64,000 nucleotides of DNA from JBFAPK01 sp040676675 (GCF_040676675.1 NZ_JBFAPK010000014.1:62001-126000); one strand, 5' to 3'; counted from the first letter of the stretch, positions 41,958 to 50,906 are shown. Notes: a model not told the origin generated them from the sequence alone. A program made the numbers and translations.

Positions 41958-44483
41958 GTGAGCATCGACCAACGCGCGTCCGGCGGACGGGGCCGGCTGC
42001 GGATCGCACAGGCGGAGATCGACCGTGAGCTGATGCTCAAGTGGATCGCCGCGTTCCAGGCCGGGGACGTCGAGGCCTTCGAGTGGTTCGTCCGGTTCGT
42101 GCAGCACCGGGTCGCCGGGTACCTCTGCCGCAAGTACCAGCTCGACTCCGACGAGGCGGTCGAGCTGACCCAGGAGACGCTGGTGGCGGCCTGGCGCAGC
42201 CTGCGCGCGGGCACCACCCCGCAGCACCCGCTCCCGTGGCTGTTCACCATCGCCGACAACAAGCTGCGCAGCTACTACCGCCGGGCCGAGCGCAAGCACG
42301 TCGTGCTCGACGGCGAGCAGCGGGACCGGGCCGACCCGCACGCCCTGGCCGCCTTCGCCGAGGCGGAGGACCGGCTGGTCCGCGACCTGACGGTGCGCCA
42401 GAACCTACCGGTCTTCCTGGACCTCGTCGGCGACGCGCTGCGCAGCCTCTCGGCGCGGGACCGGGAGACGCTGACCGTCCACCTGAGCTCGCCCGGGCAG
42501 CGGTTGCCCGACGCGCAGGCCCGCTCCGCCACCATCGACGCCCTGGTCGAGCGGGTGGGCGTCGACCGTCCCGAGGCGTCCCGACGGCTGTACGAGGCCA
42601 TGGCCGCGCTGCGCCGGGTCGCCGGGGCGCTGCTGATGGCCCGTACCTCCCTCGGCGCCTGCGCGGGATTGCGCGCGAAGCTGCCGGGCGACCACCCGTA
42701 CCACGGGTCGCTGGACGAGCGGTCGCGGCCGAAGGTCATGCAGCACGTCGGGCAGTGCAAGGCGTGCAAGGCCCGGCTCGCGCAGGCGATGACGCTGGTC
42801 GGCGGGCTGCCGACCCTGGTGCTCTTCCTGGTGGTGGAGCTGGACGAGCGGCGGGACCGGTTCGTCGAGGCGGCGTTCGCCGACGCCGCCACCGACGAGG
42901 CCCGGCGGGGCGAGCCCGACGAGCGGGACCGGGCGGGCGACGAGGACGCCACCGACGAGGACGAGACGGTCCACGACGGCGCCGCGCTGCCCCGGGACGG
43001 TGCCACCCCGGCCCGCGCCGCGCAGGCCGCGATCCCGGCGGCGGCACCCGTCGCGCCGGCCGCGGCCGAGGTACCGCTCGGGCTGCGGATCGCCCAGCTG
43101 CCCGGGGTCCGTACCGTGGTGGAGCTGGTCACCGCCCACCCGCAGCTGGCCAAGGCCGCCGCCGGGGTGGTCGCGGCCATCGTGATCGGCACGGTTGTCC
43201 TCGACGGCGGCGACGCCGACCCGTGGACCGGGCCCGCGCCGAGCCCGTCCGTGACGGCGCCCTCGGCGGGAGGCCCGGGTGGCCCGCCCGGCGGCGGCCC
43301 GGGTGGCCCCGGCACGTTCCCGCCCGGCGGCGGCCCGGTGCCCGGTCCCGGTGCCACCGGTCCGGACGGGCGGCCGATCGCCCCGCCCGGAACGCAGCCG
43401 AGCGCCACCCGCCCGGGACCGGACGGCGGTCGCGGCGGCGACGACGGGCCGGGCGCGCCGCCCGCACCCCGCGCGGCCGCCTGGGGCTACGCCTCCAGTC
43501 GCGAGTACCAGTACGAGGAGCCGGTCGGCCACACCGTCGACCTGCACCGGCAGTGGCAGTGGGGGACCTGGCGGCGCGGCGGCGACGCGGCCAACCGGTA
43601 CGCGACGATGACCCGCACCGGCACCGGCCGGTACCTGGTCCGCCTGCCCGGCCTCGGCGGCACGCCCGGCGTCGCGCACGCCGAGCTGAGCGCCGGGTGG
43701 GGGTACCCGCAGGCCGCCGCCTGCCAGGTCGCCGACGCGCGTCCGGCCGGCGCCGACCAGCTCGTCGACGTCGCCTGCTTCGACCCGGCGGGCACCGCCA
43801 AGAACCTGCCCTTCCTGGTCGTCTTCGTGGCGCCCAGCGACGGGCCGACCCCGATGGTGACGGCCCGGTACGGCACCGGCGGTACGGTCGCGTCGGGCGG
43901 GAACGTGACGGTCACCCGCACCGGCACCGGCGCGTACCGGCTGACCGCCGACGCCGCCTTCGCCGGCACCGGGTTCGCGCGGATCACCCCGGTCGGTACG
44001 GCGCCGGTCCGCTGCCGCCCGGCCGGCGTCACCGCTTCCGGCGGCCGGCTGCGGGTGGACGTGGCCTGCGCGGCCCCGGGCGGGGCGGCCCGCGACACGG
44101 GCTGGAGCTTCTCGTACACCGAGGGGGTGGGCGCGCACCACGACGCGGGCGTACCGGCCGCCTACCTGGCGACCGGCGGCGATCCGGCCGCGCCGACCGT
44201 GGCCACCGGCCGCAGCTGGAGCTTCAACGGCGAGGTCCCGGCCCTGACCCGCACCGGCGTCGGCGCGTACGACGTCTGGTACCAGCGACTCGGCAAGACG
44301 CAGGTGTACCCGGCGGACGCCGTCATGGTCACCGCGACCGGTGCCAGCCCCCGGTTCTGCCGCAACCAGGTCTGGAACTCGTACTCGTACCCGGGCAAGG
44401 TACGGATCATCATCTACTGCTTCGACGCCGCCGGCGCCCCGGCCGACGCGACCTTCGCGCTGGCGTACCTCCGGGCGCCCTGA
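41958..44483 (+). CDS. ECF sigma factor fused to zinc motif, membrane helix and extracellular repeats
   Basis: This 841-aa protein joins parts usually found in separate proteins. Sigma region 2 lies at about 35-112 (VELTQETLVAAWRSL, PLPWLFTIADNKL) and a region-4-like helical part at about 155-225. H263VGQC267KAC270 matches the HxxxCxxC motif of zinc anti-sigma factors. An acidic linker precedes a membrane helix at about 400-415 (AAAGVVAAIVIGTVVL). A Pro/Gly-rich stretch (about 420-495) leads to an extracellular part of three related ~100-aa repeats with the phrase TRTGTGxYxV and paired Cys. GTG 41958 has GGGAGGG upstream. Release by proteolysis or signal-dependent unmasking is inferred. Confidence 0.8.
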   Translation: MSIDQRASGGRGRLRIAQAEIDRELMLKWIAAFQAGDVEAFEWFVRFVQHRVAGYLCRKYQLDSDEAVELTQETLVAAWRSLRAGTTPQHPLPWLFTIADNKLRSYYRRAERKHVVLDGEQRDRADPHALAAFAEAEDRLVRDLTVRQNLPVFLDLVGDALRSLSARDRETLTVHLSSPGQRLPDAQARSATIDALVERVGVDRPEASRRLYEAMAALRRVAGALLMARTSLGACAGLRAKLPGDHPYHGSLDERSRPKVMQHVGQCKACKARLAQAMTLVGGLPTLVLFLVVELDERRDRFVEAAFADAATDEARRGEPDERDRAGDEDATDEDETVHDGAALPRDGATPARAAQAAIPAAAPVAPAAAEVPLGLRIAQLPGVRTVVELVTAHPQLAKAAAGVVAAIVIGTVVLDGGDADPWTGPAPSPSVTAPSAGGPGGPPGGGPGGPGTFPPGGGPVPGPGATGPDGRPIAPPGTQPSATRPGPDGGRGGDDGPGAPPAPRAAAWGYASSREYQYEEPVGHTVDLHRQWQWGTWRRGGDAANRYATMTRTGTGRYLVRLPGLGGTPGVAHAELSAGWGYPQAAACQVADARPAGADQLVDVACFDPAGTAKNLPFLVVFVAPSDGPTPMVTARYGTGGTVASGGNVTVTRTGTGAYRLTADAAFAGTGFARITPVGTAPVRCRPAGVTASGGRLRVDVACAAPGGAARDTGWSFSYTEGVGAHHDAGVPAAYLATGGDPAAPTVATGRSWSFNGEVPALTRTGVGAYDVWYQRLGKTQVYPADAVMVTATGASPRFCRNQVWNSYSYPGKVRIIIYCFDAAGAPADATFALAYLRAP

Positions 44484-44514
44484 GTCCCGGAGGTCCGGGG
44501 TGGGAAACCACGAC

Positions 44515-44544
44515 GCCCCCGGCCGCTCGCGAGCGGCCGGGGGC
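44515..44544. terminator. Perfect palindrome ending the ECF gene (and katG from the other side)
   Basis: GCCCCCGGCCGCTCG is followed directly by its reverse complement. Flanking bases suggest the true palindrome is 38 bp, running CGACGCCCCC to GGGGGCGTCG. It sits between the convergent ECF and katG genes and would terminate both transcripts. The right part reappears after the Ns at 44634. Confidence 0.75.
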
Positions 44545-44633
44545 GGGCGGGCGGGGGGGGGGGGCGGGCCCGCCCCCCCCCCGGGGCTGGGGGAGGGGGG
44601 CAGACAAAGAGAACCCAAACCCANNNNNNNNNN
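44545..44633. other. Assembly gap and unreliable sequence
   Basis: Ten Ns fill 44624-44633. The sequence before them, with long G and C runs and an AGACAAAGAGAACCC stretch unlike the rest of the window, looks like failed sequencing through the palindrome. The right contig restarts inside the same palindrome at 44634. The gap is therefore probably false and a single palindrome is expected here. Confidence 0.8.
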
Positions 44634-44700
44634 GCCGCTCGCGAGCGGCCGGGGGCGTCGGTACGTGCGGTCGGCCGAACCGGCCGACCGCACGTCGGGA

Positions 44701-46932
44701 TCACACGAGGTCGAACCGGTCCAGGTTCATGACCTTGACCCACGCGGCGACGAAGTCGTGCACGAACTTCTCCCGCGCGTCGTCGCTCGCGTAGACCTCC
44801 GCGAGCGCCCGCAGCTCGGAGTTGGAACCGAAGACCAGGTCGGCCCGGGTACCGGTCCACCTGACCTCGCCCGTGGCGGAGTCGCGGCCCTCGAAGAGGT
44901 TCGCGTCCTCGGAGACGGCGTGCCACGTCGTGCCCAGGTCGAGCAGGTTGACGAAGAAGTCGTTCGTCAGCGCGCCCGGGGTGGCGGTGAAGACGCCGTG
45001 CGGCGACTGCTGGTAGGTCGCGCCGAGGACGCGCAGACCGCCGACGAGGACGGTCATCTCGGGCGCGCTCAGGGTCAGCAGGTTCGCCCGGTCGACCAGG
45101 AGGAACTCGGCCGGCAGGCGGTGGCCCTTGCCGAGGTAGTTGCGGAACCCGTCCGCGGTCGGCTCCATCGCCGCGAACGACTCCACGTCGGTCTGCTCCT
45201 GCGTGGCGTCCATGCGGCCCGGGGTGAACGGAACCTCGCCCGCGAAGCCGGCGTTCCGCGCGGCCTGCTCGACGCCGGCGCCGCCGGCGAGCACGATCAG
45301 GTCGGCCAGCGAGATCTTCTTCCCGCCGGTCTGCGACGCGTTGAACGACTGCTGGATCCCCTCCAGGGTGCGCAGCACCGTGGCCAGCTCGTCCGGGTTG
45401 TTGACCTCCCAGCCGCGCTGCGGTTCGAGGCGGATGCGCGCCCCGTTGGCGCCGCCGCGCTTGTCACCGCCGCGGAACGTCGAGGCCGACGCCCACGCGG
45501 TGGAGACCAGCTGGGAGACCGTCAGGCCCGAGTCGAGGATCTGGGCCTTGAGGGCGGCGATGTCGTCGGCGTCGACGAGCTCGTGGTCCACGGCCGGGAT
45601 CGGGTCCTGCCAGACGAGCGTCTCGGTGGGGACCTCCGGGCCGAGGTAGCGCTGGATCGGGCCCATGTCGCGGTGGGTCAGCTTGAACCACGCCCGGGCG
45701 AAGGCGTCGGCGAACTCGTCCGGGTTCTCCATGAACCGCCGCGAGATCTGCTCGTAGACCGGGTCGAAGCGGAGCGCGAGGTCGGTGGTGAGCATGCCGG
45801 GGGCGTGCCGCTTCGCCGGGTCGTGGGCGTCGGGGACGGTACCCGCGCCGGCGCCGTGCTTCGGCTGCCACTGGTGGGCACCGGCCGGGCTCTTGGTCAG
45901 CTCCCACTCGTACCCGAAGAGGTTCCAGAAGAAGTTGTTGGTCCACTTCGTCGGCGTCGTGGTCCAGGTGACCTCCAGACCACTGGTGATCGTGTCGGCG
46001 CCCTTGCCGGTACCGAAGCTGTTCTTCCAGCCCAGGCCCTGCTCCTCGATCGGGGCGCCCTCGGGCTCGGGGCCGACGTGGTCGGTGGTGCCCGCGCCGT
46101 GGGTCTTGCCGAAGGTGTGACCGCCGGCGATCAGGGCGACGGTCTCCTCGTCGTTCATCCCCATCCGGCGGAACGTCTCGCGGATGTCGCGGGCCGCGGC
46201 CAGCGGGTCCGGGTTGCCGTTGGGGCCCTCCGGGTTGACGTAGATCAGGCCCATCTGGACCGCCGCGAGCGGGTTCTCCAGCTCCCGGTCGCCGGTGTAG
46301 CGCTCGTCGCCGAGCCAGGTGGTCTCCGGGCCCCAGTAGACGTCCTCGTCGGGCTCCCAGACGTCGGGACGGCCACCGGCGAAGCCGAAGGTCTTGAAGC
46401 CCATCGTCTCCAGGGCGACGTTGCCGGTGAGGATCATGAGGTCGGCCCAGGAGAGGCTCTTGCCGTACTTCTTCTTGACCGGCCACAGCAGGCGGCGGGC
46501 CTTGTCGAGGTTGCCGTTGTCCGGCCAGCTGTTGAGCGGCGCGAAGCGCTGCTGCCCGGCGCCGGCGCCGCCCCGGCCGTCGTGGATGCGGTACGTGCCC
46601 GCGCTGTGCCACGCCATCCGGATCATGAACGGCCCGTAGTGGCCGAAGTCGGCCGGCCACCAGTCCTGGGAGGTCGTGAGGACCTCGGCGATGTCCCGCT
46701 TCACGGCGGCCAGGTCGAGGGACTTGAACGCCTCGGCGTAGTCGAACTCCTCGCCGAGCGGGTTGGCCACGGCGGGGTTCTTGGCGAGGATCTTCAGGTT
46801 GAGCCGGTTCGGCCACCAGCCGCTGTTACCGCCGCCCTGGGTGGGGTGGGGGGCGCGTCCGTGCGCGACGGGGCAGCGGGACTCGGCCCCTGCCTCGGCG
46901 TCGTGGACGACGGCGTCGTGGTTCTCGGACAT
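44701..46932 (-). CDS. katG: Catalase-peroxidase KatG
   Basis: This 743-aa haem enzyme removes hydrogen peroxide. Distal residues are Arg105, Trp108 and His109 in MIRMAWHSAGTYR. The Met-Tyr-Trp adduct parts are in GLIYVNPEGP and RRMGMNDEET. The proximal His is in GGHTFGKTHGAG. The length and the duplicated C-terminal half are typical. It lies 55 bp downstream of furA on the same strand, the standard furA-katG operon. ATG 46932 has GGAAGGAAA upstream. The gene ends at the palindromic terminator by the assembly gap. Confidence 0.97.
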   Translation of the reverse strand: MSENHDAVVHDAEAGAESRCPVAHGRAPHPTQGGGNSGWWPNRLNLKILAKNPAVANPLGEEFDYAEAFKSLDLAAVKRDIAEVLTTSQDWWPADFGHYGPFMIRMAWHSAGTYRIHDGRGGAGAGQQRFAPLNSWPDNGNLDKARRLLWPVKKKYGKSLSWADLMILTGNVALETMGFKTFGFAGGRPDVWEPDEDVYWGPETTWLGDERYTGDRELENPLAAVQMGLIYVNPEGPNGNPDPLAAARDIRETFRRMGMNDEETVALIAGGHTFGKTHGAGTTDHVGPEPEGAPIEEQGLGWKNSFGTGKGADTITSGLEVTWTTTPTKWTNNFFWNLFGYEWELTKSPAGAHQWQPKHGAGAGTVPDAHDPAKRHAPGMLTTDLALRFDPVYEQISRRFMENPDEFADAFARAWFKLTHRDMGPIQRYLGPEVPTETLVWQDPIPAVDHELVDADDIAALKAQILDSGLTVSQLVSTAWASASTFRGGDKRGGANGARIRLEPQRGWEVNNPDELATVLRTLEGIQQSFNASQTGGKKISLADLIVLAGGAGVEQAARNAGFAGEVPFTPGRMDATQEQTDVESFAAMEPTADGFRNYLGKGHRLPAEFLLVDRANLLTLSAPEMTVLVGGLRVLGATYQQSPHGVFTATPGALTNDFFVNLLDLGTTWHAVSEDANLFEGRDSATGEVRWTGTRADLVFGSNSELRALAEVYASDDAREKFVHDFVAAWVKVMNLDRFDLV

Positions 46933-46987
46933 CGGTTTCCTTCCGTGACGTGACGGATCGAGTGGATCAGAACGTGCCTGTGGTGGA

Positions 46988-47419
46988 TCAGGGGGTGCCG
47001 GTGGTGGTGCAGTCGGGACAGAGGCCCCGGTAGACGACCTCGGCCTCGTCGATCGAGAAGCCGTGGTCGTCGGACGGGGTCAGGCAGGGGGCCTCGCCGA
47101 CGGCGCAGTCGACGTCGGCGATCACGCCGCACGACCGGCACACGACGTGGTGGTGGTTGTCCCCGACCCGGGACTCGTAGCGGGCCACCGAGCCGGGTGG
47201 CTCGATGCGGCGCACCAGGCCCGCGGTCGTCAGCGCGCGGAGCACGTCGTAGACGGCCTGGTGGGACACCTCCGGGAGATCCCCGCGTACGGCCTCGATG
47301 ATCGACTCCGTGTCGGCGTGCGGATGCGCGTAGACCGCGCCCAGCACGGCCACCCGAGGACGGGTCACGCGCAGCGCGGCCCCGCGCAGCAACTGCGGAA
47401 AGTCCAAGATCGTGGCCAC
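46988..47419 (-). CDS. furA: Fur-family peroxide-responsive repressor FurA
   Basis: This 143-aa Fur-family repressor has a winged helix (about 1-80; TRPRVAVLGAVYAHPHAD) and a metal-binding dimer domain with NHHHVVCRSCG and the second zinc pair CPDC near the end. In actinomycetes FurA senses peroxide and represses itself and katG. GTG 47419 is the most probable start because the domain begins there, though no strong ribosome-binding site precedes it, fitting leaderless or weak translation. katG follows directly. Confidence 0.93.
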   Translation of the reverse strand: MATILDFPQLLRGAALRVTRPRVAVLGAVYAHPHADTESIIEAVRGDLPEVSHQAVYDVLRALTTAGLVRRIEPPGSVARYESRVGDNHHHVVCRSCGVIADVDCAVGEAPCLTPSDDHGFSIDEAEVVYRGLCPDCTTTGTP

Positions 47420-47767
47420 GCCCCGAAGTCTCGTCTGTTTTCTGGAACGAGTCAAGAATATAGGCGAGACGTCACGCCGCTGGCACGGGGTCGGGCTCGG
47501 CGCTTCCGGGATAAACCCGGCCAAGTACGGCTAGCCATCGCTCGATGTCGGCGGCCGGTTGTGGCAGCGCTTCGAGACCGGGGCCGGCTTCGGACGTGCT
47601 CGTCCGGTAGCGGGCGGTTTGCCCGCCGGGGCCGGCCCGCGAGTTCATCCTCGCCGTAGCGGGCCGGAAAGTAAGTCGCTCTTCTCTCTCCACATCACCG
47701 ACGGCGTGATCACAACGAATTCGATGTGAAGAGAAAAGAGCGAACCACTTCCGCCGGGGTCACCCGG
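47420..47767. other. furA promoter region and structured spacer
   Basis: No certain gene lies in these 348 bp. Near furA, TTGACT (47455-47450) and GAGACT (47432-47427) are 17 nt apart, inside an AT-rich stretch TATATTCTTGACTCGTTCCA that could be the FurA operator. A possible 58-73-codon leftward ORF (47472 to about 47650-47693) ends AEPDPVPAA, but codon bias is mixed. A long inverted repeat (47677-47742) fills the right end. Confidence 0.45.
47677..47742. repeat. Long imperfect inverted repeat
   Basis: Arms CGCTCTTCTCTCTCCACATC (47677-47696) and GATGTGAAGAGAAAAGAGCG (47723-47742) pair at 18 of 20 positions around a 26-nt loop. Similarity continues more weakly outward toward CCGG at both sides. 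Purine/pyrimidine-biased arms are unusual here. It lies 26 bp past the epoxide hydrolase stop, so it may be that gene's terminator or a decayed mobile element. Confidence 0.55.
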
Positions 47768-49000
47768 CTAGCGGAGCGACCGGAAGGCGGCGCGAAGCTC
47801 CTCGCAGAACAGTTGCGGCTGCTCCCAGGCGGCGAAGTGCCCGCCCTTGTCCAACTCGTGGTAGTAGACGAGGTTCGGGTACGCCTGCTCCGCCCAGCTG
47901 CGGGGGGCCTGGTACAGCTCCCCGGGGAAGACGCTCACGGCGGCCGGGACGGACGAGGAGACGCCCTTCGCGGCGAAGAAGGAGAGCGTGTTCTCCGCGT
48001 ACAGGCGGGCCGCGGAGACCGCCGTGTTCGTGAGCCAGTAGAGCGTGATGTTGTCGAGCACGTCATCCCGGCTGAGCCCCTCGGACGCCCCGGCGAAGAC
48101 CCGGGAGATCAGATCCAGGCTCTGCGCGTCGTGGTCGAGCAGGAAGGCGGCCAGGCCGGCGGGGGAGTCCGCCAACCCGGTCAGCGTCTGCGGACGGCTC
48201 TGCATCATGAGGGCGTACGCGACGTGCTTCCAGACGAAGTCCAACTGCTCGACGGCGCGCCGCTCGTCGGCGGAGAGGTCGGACGGCATCGAGCCGAGCG
48301 CGTCGTTCGCGCCGGAGATGCCGGCCTGTAGCGCCTTGTCGAGGTCCGGCGGCACGGTACCGGCCATGTTCGTGTGGATGCCCAGCAGCTCCGGGGGCGC
48401 CTGCACGCCCAGCAGATCCGTGACCATCGCGCCCCAGTCGCCGCCCTGGGCCACGAAGCGCGCGTAGCCGAGGTTCCGCATCAGCTCGACCCAGGCGCGC
48501 GCGATCCGCTCGGGCCCCCAGCCCGGGGCGCTCGGCTTGGCCGAGAAGCCGTGGCCGGGCAGCGACGGGATCACCAGGTGGAAGGCGTCCGAGGCGTCCC
48601 CGCCGTACGCGGTGGGGTCGGTGAGCGGTTCGATGATTTTCAGCTGCTCGATCACCGAGCCGGGCCAGCCGTGCGTGACGATGAGCGGCAGCGCGTTCTC
48701 GTGCGGGGAGCGGACGTGGACGAGGTGGATGTCCAGCCCGTCGATCTCGGTGATGAACTGCGGCAGGGAGTTCAGCCGCGCCTCGATCCGGCGCCAGTCG
48801 TACTCGTTCTCCCAGTACCGCACGACTGCCTGGATCGTCGCGAGCGGCACGCCCTGCGACTGATCGGCGACAAGCTCCCTTTCCGGCCAGCGCGTGACCG
48901 ACAGGCGCGTACGCAGCGCCTCCAGGTCTGCCTCCGGCACCTCCACGGTGAACGGCCGGAACAGCGTGGTGTCCATCACAGCCTCGGTCCTGACAGCCAT
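47768..49000 (-). CDS. Epoxide hydrolase, alpha/beta-hydrolase with EHN domain
   Basis: This 410-aa enzyme opens epoxides to diols. The N-terminal EHN domain (FRPFTVEVPEADLEALRTRL) covers about 12-120. The oxyanion motif HGWPGS, the nucleophile Asp in QGGDWGAMV and the base His in KGGHFAAWEQP give a complete microsomal-type active site. ATG 49000 has GGGGAGGG upstream; an internal ATG at 48976 is possible. No partner gene is adjacent in the same operon. Confidence 0.92.
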   Translation of the reverse strand: MAVRTEAVMDTTLFRPFTVEVPEADLEALRTRLSVTRWPERELVADQSQGVPLATIQAVVRYWENEYDWRRIEARLNSLPQFITEIDGLDIHLVHVRSPHENALPLIVTHGWPGSVIEQLKIIEPLTDPTAYGGDASDAFHLVIPSLPGHGFSAKPSAPGWGPERIARAWVELMRNLGYARFVAQGGDWGAMVTDLLGVQAPPELLGIHTNMAGTVPPDLDKALQAGISGANDALGSMPSDLSADERRAVEQLDFVWKHVAYALMMQSRPQTLTGLADSPAGLAAFLLDHDAQSLDLISRVFAGASEGLSRDDVLDNITLYWLTNTAVSAARLYAENTLSFFAAKGVSSSVPAAVSVFPGELYQAPRSWAEQAYPNLVYYHELDKGGHFAAWEQPQLFCEELRAAFRSLR

Positions 49001-49137
49001 GGGCGTCTTCCCTCCCCGCTACCGCGCCCGGACCGAGCACGGCTCCCTCGCAGCTCACCGCGCCTTACCCGCTGGCTCGCGGGCCATACGGGCGATCCGG
49101 CGCGGTGTTGGCGGAGCAGGGGTCGCGGTGCCGACTG

Positions 49138-49326
49138 TCAGCGGGTCTTGACGGCCGCCACGAACGCGCGCCACGCCTCGGGGTCGAAGCGGAGGGTGCC
49201 GCCGTCGCGGTCCTTGCTGTCCCGGACCAGTACGCGGCCCGGCAGGTTGTCGGCGACCTCGACGCACGCGCCGCCGTTGTTGCTGCTGCGGGTGGAGGTG
49301 CGCCACGCCGCGCCGGTCAGCTCCAT
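49138..49326 (-). CDS. DUF397 protein
   Basis: This 62-aa protein has the DUF397 pattern: WRTSTRSSNNGGACVEVAD, then VLVRDSKDRDGGTLRF and FDPEAWRAFVAAVK. These small proteins are nearly always paired with an XRE/DUF5753 regulator, as here, where the upstream gene overlaps it by 10 bp. Some pairs are thought to act like toxin-antitoxin or as regulators of differentiation. Its partner is frameshifted. Confidence 0.92.
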   Translation of the reverse strand: MELTGAAWRTSTRSSNNGGACVEVADNLPGRVLVRDSKDRDGGTLRFDPEAWRAFVAAVKTR

Positions 49327-50084
49327 GTCTTCGCCACTTCCTTGATCAGCTCGATCGACTGCCGGGTGGAAAGGGCCTCGCCGGTGATGCTCTCCCAGCG
49401 CCTCCCCAGGCTAACAAGGTCGGATCGGTCGCTGACGATCTGGCCGCGGAGCTGGTTGTCCAGGTAGCCGACCTCGGTGCCGTCGTGCAGCCAGGCGAGA
49501 ATGAACGGGCCGGCCAGCCCGGTGTACCACGGGGTGTCCGCCGGGACGACGCGGATCTGCACGTACGGGCTCTCGGCCGCCGTGACCAGGTGTTCCAGCT
49601 GCTCCCGCAGCACGTCCCGGGTGCCGAGCGGCCGGCGCAGCACCATCTCGTCCAGCACCGCGACGAACTGGGGCGGCTTCTCCCCGGTGAGGATCGCCTG
49701 TCGCCTGAGCCGCCCGGCGACGATCCGCTCCACCTCGGCCGGCGGGAGCAGGCCGCCGACCTCCAGCATCGCCCGGGCGTACGCCTCGGTCTGCAACAGG
49801 CCCGGCACCACCAGCGGTTGATACGACCGTTAGTGAGGTCGCCTCCCGCTCGTTCTCCGCCCAGGGACGGAACCAAATGGGCTCACGACGTCTGTAGATG
49901 TCCGGCCAAATGTCCTCGACGTCCTTGCCGAGCGCCTTGGCGGCCTGCACCCGGTGCTGGGGATGTGGTATCCGGTCCTGGCTCAGCCAGCGGCCCGGGG
50001 TCTTGGGGTCCACGCCGACGAGTTCGGCGAGGGCCTCGGTGGTGAGTCCCTTCGCCCCATCGCGCTCCGCAGTGCCCTGTTCAT
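49317..50084 (-). pseudogene. XRE/DUF5753 regulator with two frameshifts
   Basis: ATG 50084, with AGGAG 6 nt upstream, opens MNRALRSAMG, but the helix-turn-helix continues in another frame (GLTTEALAELVGVDPKTPGR). The frame changes again near 49825: YQPLVVPGLLQTEAYARAML and the whole DUF5753 domain to VAKTWS are in a third frame. One base change near 50060 and another near 49825 would give a normal protein of about 255-260 aa. The rest of the sequence is well preserved, so recent mutation or sequencing error are both likely. Confidence 0.8.
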
Positions 50085-50210
50085 CGGTGCTCCTCTTAGG
50101 ACATCGATGGGTATGCGAGCACCATACCGGTGCGCTGCGTGGCTGTCCCGTCACTGATGGGGGTGATTGTGTCTGGCGGCGGCGCGTCGGTTGGGGGTGG
50201 CGCGGACGCC

Positions 50211-50271
50211 ACAAATTCAGAGAACGAGTGGCTATCCCGCCTTCGATCGCCAACTCGTTCTCTGACTTTGT
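50211..50271. repeat. 19-bp inverted repeat, probable terminator or small element
   Basis: ACAAATTCAGAGAACGAGT (50211-50229) and ACTCGTTCTCTGACTTTGT (50253-50271) pair at 18 of 19 positions around a 23-nt loop. GGACGCC occurs just outside both ends, like a short target duplication. It lies 27 bp past the stop of the leftward membrane-protein gene, so it could be a terminator, but the arms are unusually AT-rich and long. Confidence 0.5.
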
Positions 50272-50297
50272 GAGGACGCCGGCCGAGGGCCGCCCGG

Positions 50298-50906
50298 TCA
50301 GGCGGCGGGTATCGGGGCCGGCCGGGATTCCGCCCCGGACGAGGGGCCGGACGAGGCGCCGGACGGGGGGCGGGACCGGCGGAGCGACCGCAGGCCCAGG
50401 TAGACGAAGGGCACCAGGAGCAGCACGTCGGCCACGTGCGCGATGTTCGCGTCGCGGGTGATCCGGCTCAGCGGGAACGCGAGCGCGCCGAGGGCGATCA
50501 GCAGACCGACCCAGGCCGGCGCGGCCCGCAGCCGCCACACGGCCAGCCCGAGGAGGAAGAGGGCGATCGGGAAGGCCGGCCCGAGGATCCAGTAGAGCGG
50601 GTACGCGGCGAAGGGGTGCTCCTGTAGCCGCTCGACCGCGACGGCGTGCGAGACGTCGAAGACCACCTCCTGAACGCTCTGGATCGCGAAGGCCAGCCCG
50701 CCGACGCAGGCGAATACGGTCAGCGGCAGCGCCACCGCGACGTAGCGCGGCGCGGCGGGGCGCAGCCGCTCGTAGATGCCGGCCAGGCCGACCAGCCAGG
50801 CGCCGATGGAGAGCGCGAGCAACGTACCGGAGACCAGGCCCTGCCGGTCGTCCTCCCAGAAGAAGCCGGCGACGAGATTGAGCGCCGGACCCAGGATGAG
50901 AAACAT
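50298..50906 (-). CDS. Membrane protein, unknown function
   Basis: This 202-aa protein has about six hydrophobic helices (for example MFLILGPALNLVAGFFW, VALPLTVFACVGGLAFAI and YWILGPAFPIALFLLGLAVW) and an Arg/Ser/Pro-rich tail. It is like DUF4386-type proteins but the family is not certain. It is followed by the inverted repeat at 50211-50271. The response regulator gene upstream ends 58 bp away on the same strand, so linkage to the two-component system is possible. Confidence 0.75.
   Translation of the reverse strand: MFLILGPALNLVAGFFWEDDRQGLVSGTLLALSIGAWLVGLAGIYERLRPAAPRYVAVALPLTVFACVGGLAFAIQSVQEVVFDVSHAVAVERLQEHPFAAYPLYWILGPAFPIALFLLGLAVWRLRAAPAWVGLLIALGALAFPLSRITRDANIAHVADVLLLVPFVYLGLRSLRRSRPPSGASSGPSSGAESRPAPIPAA

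Noticed and set aside
47472..47693. A 58-73-codon leftward ORF between furA and the inverted repeat
   Set aside because: Codon bias is mixed, the ribosome-binding site is weak and it runs into the inverted repeat. It is kept only as a note in the region entry.
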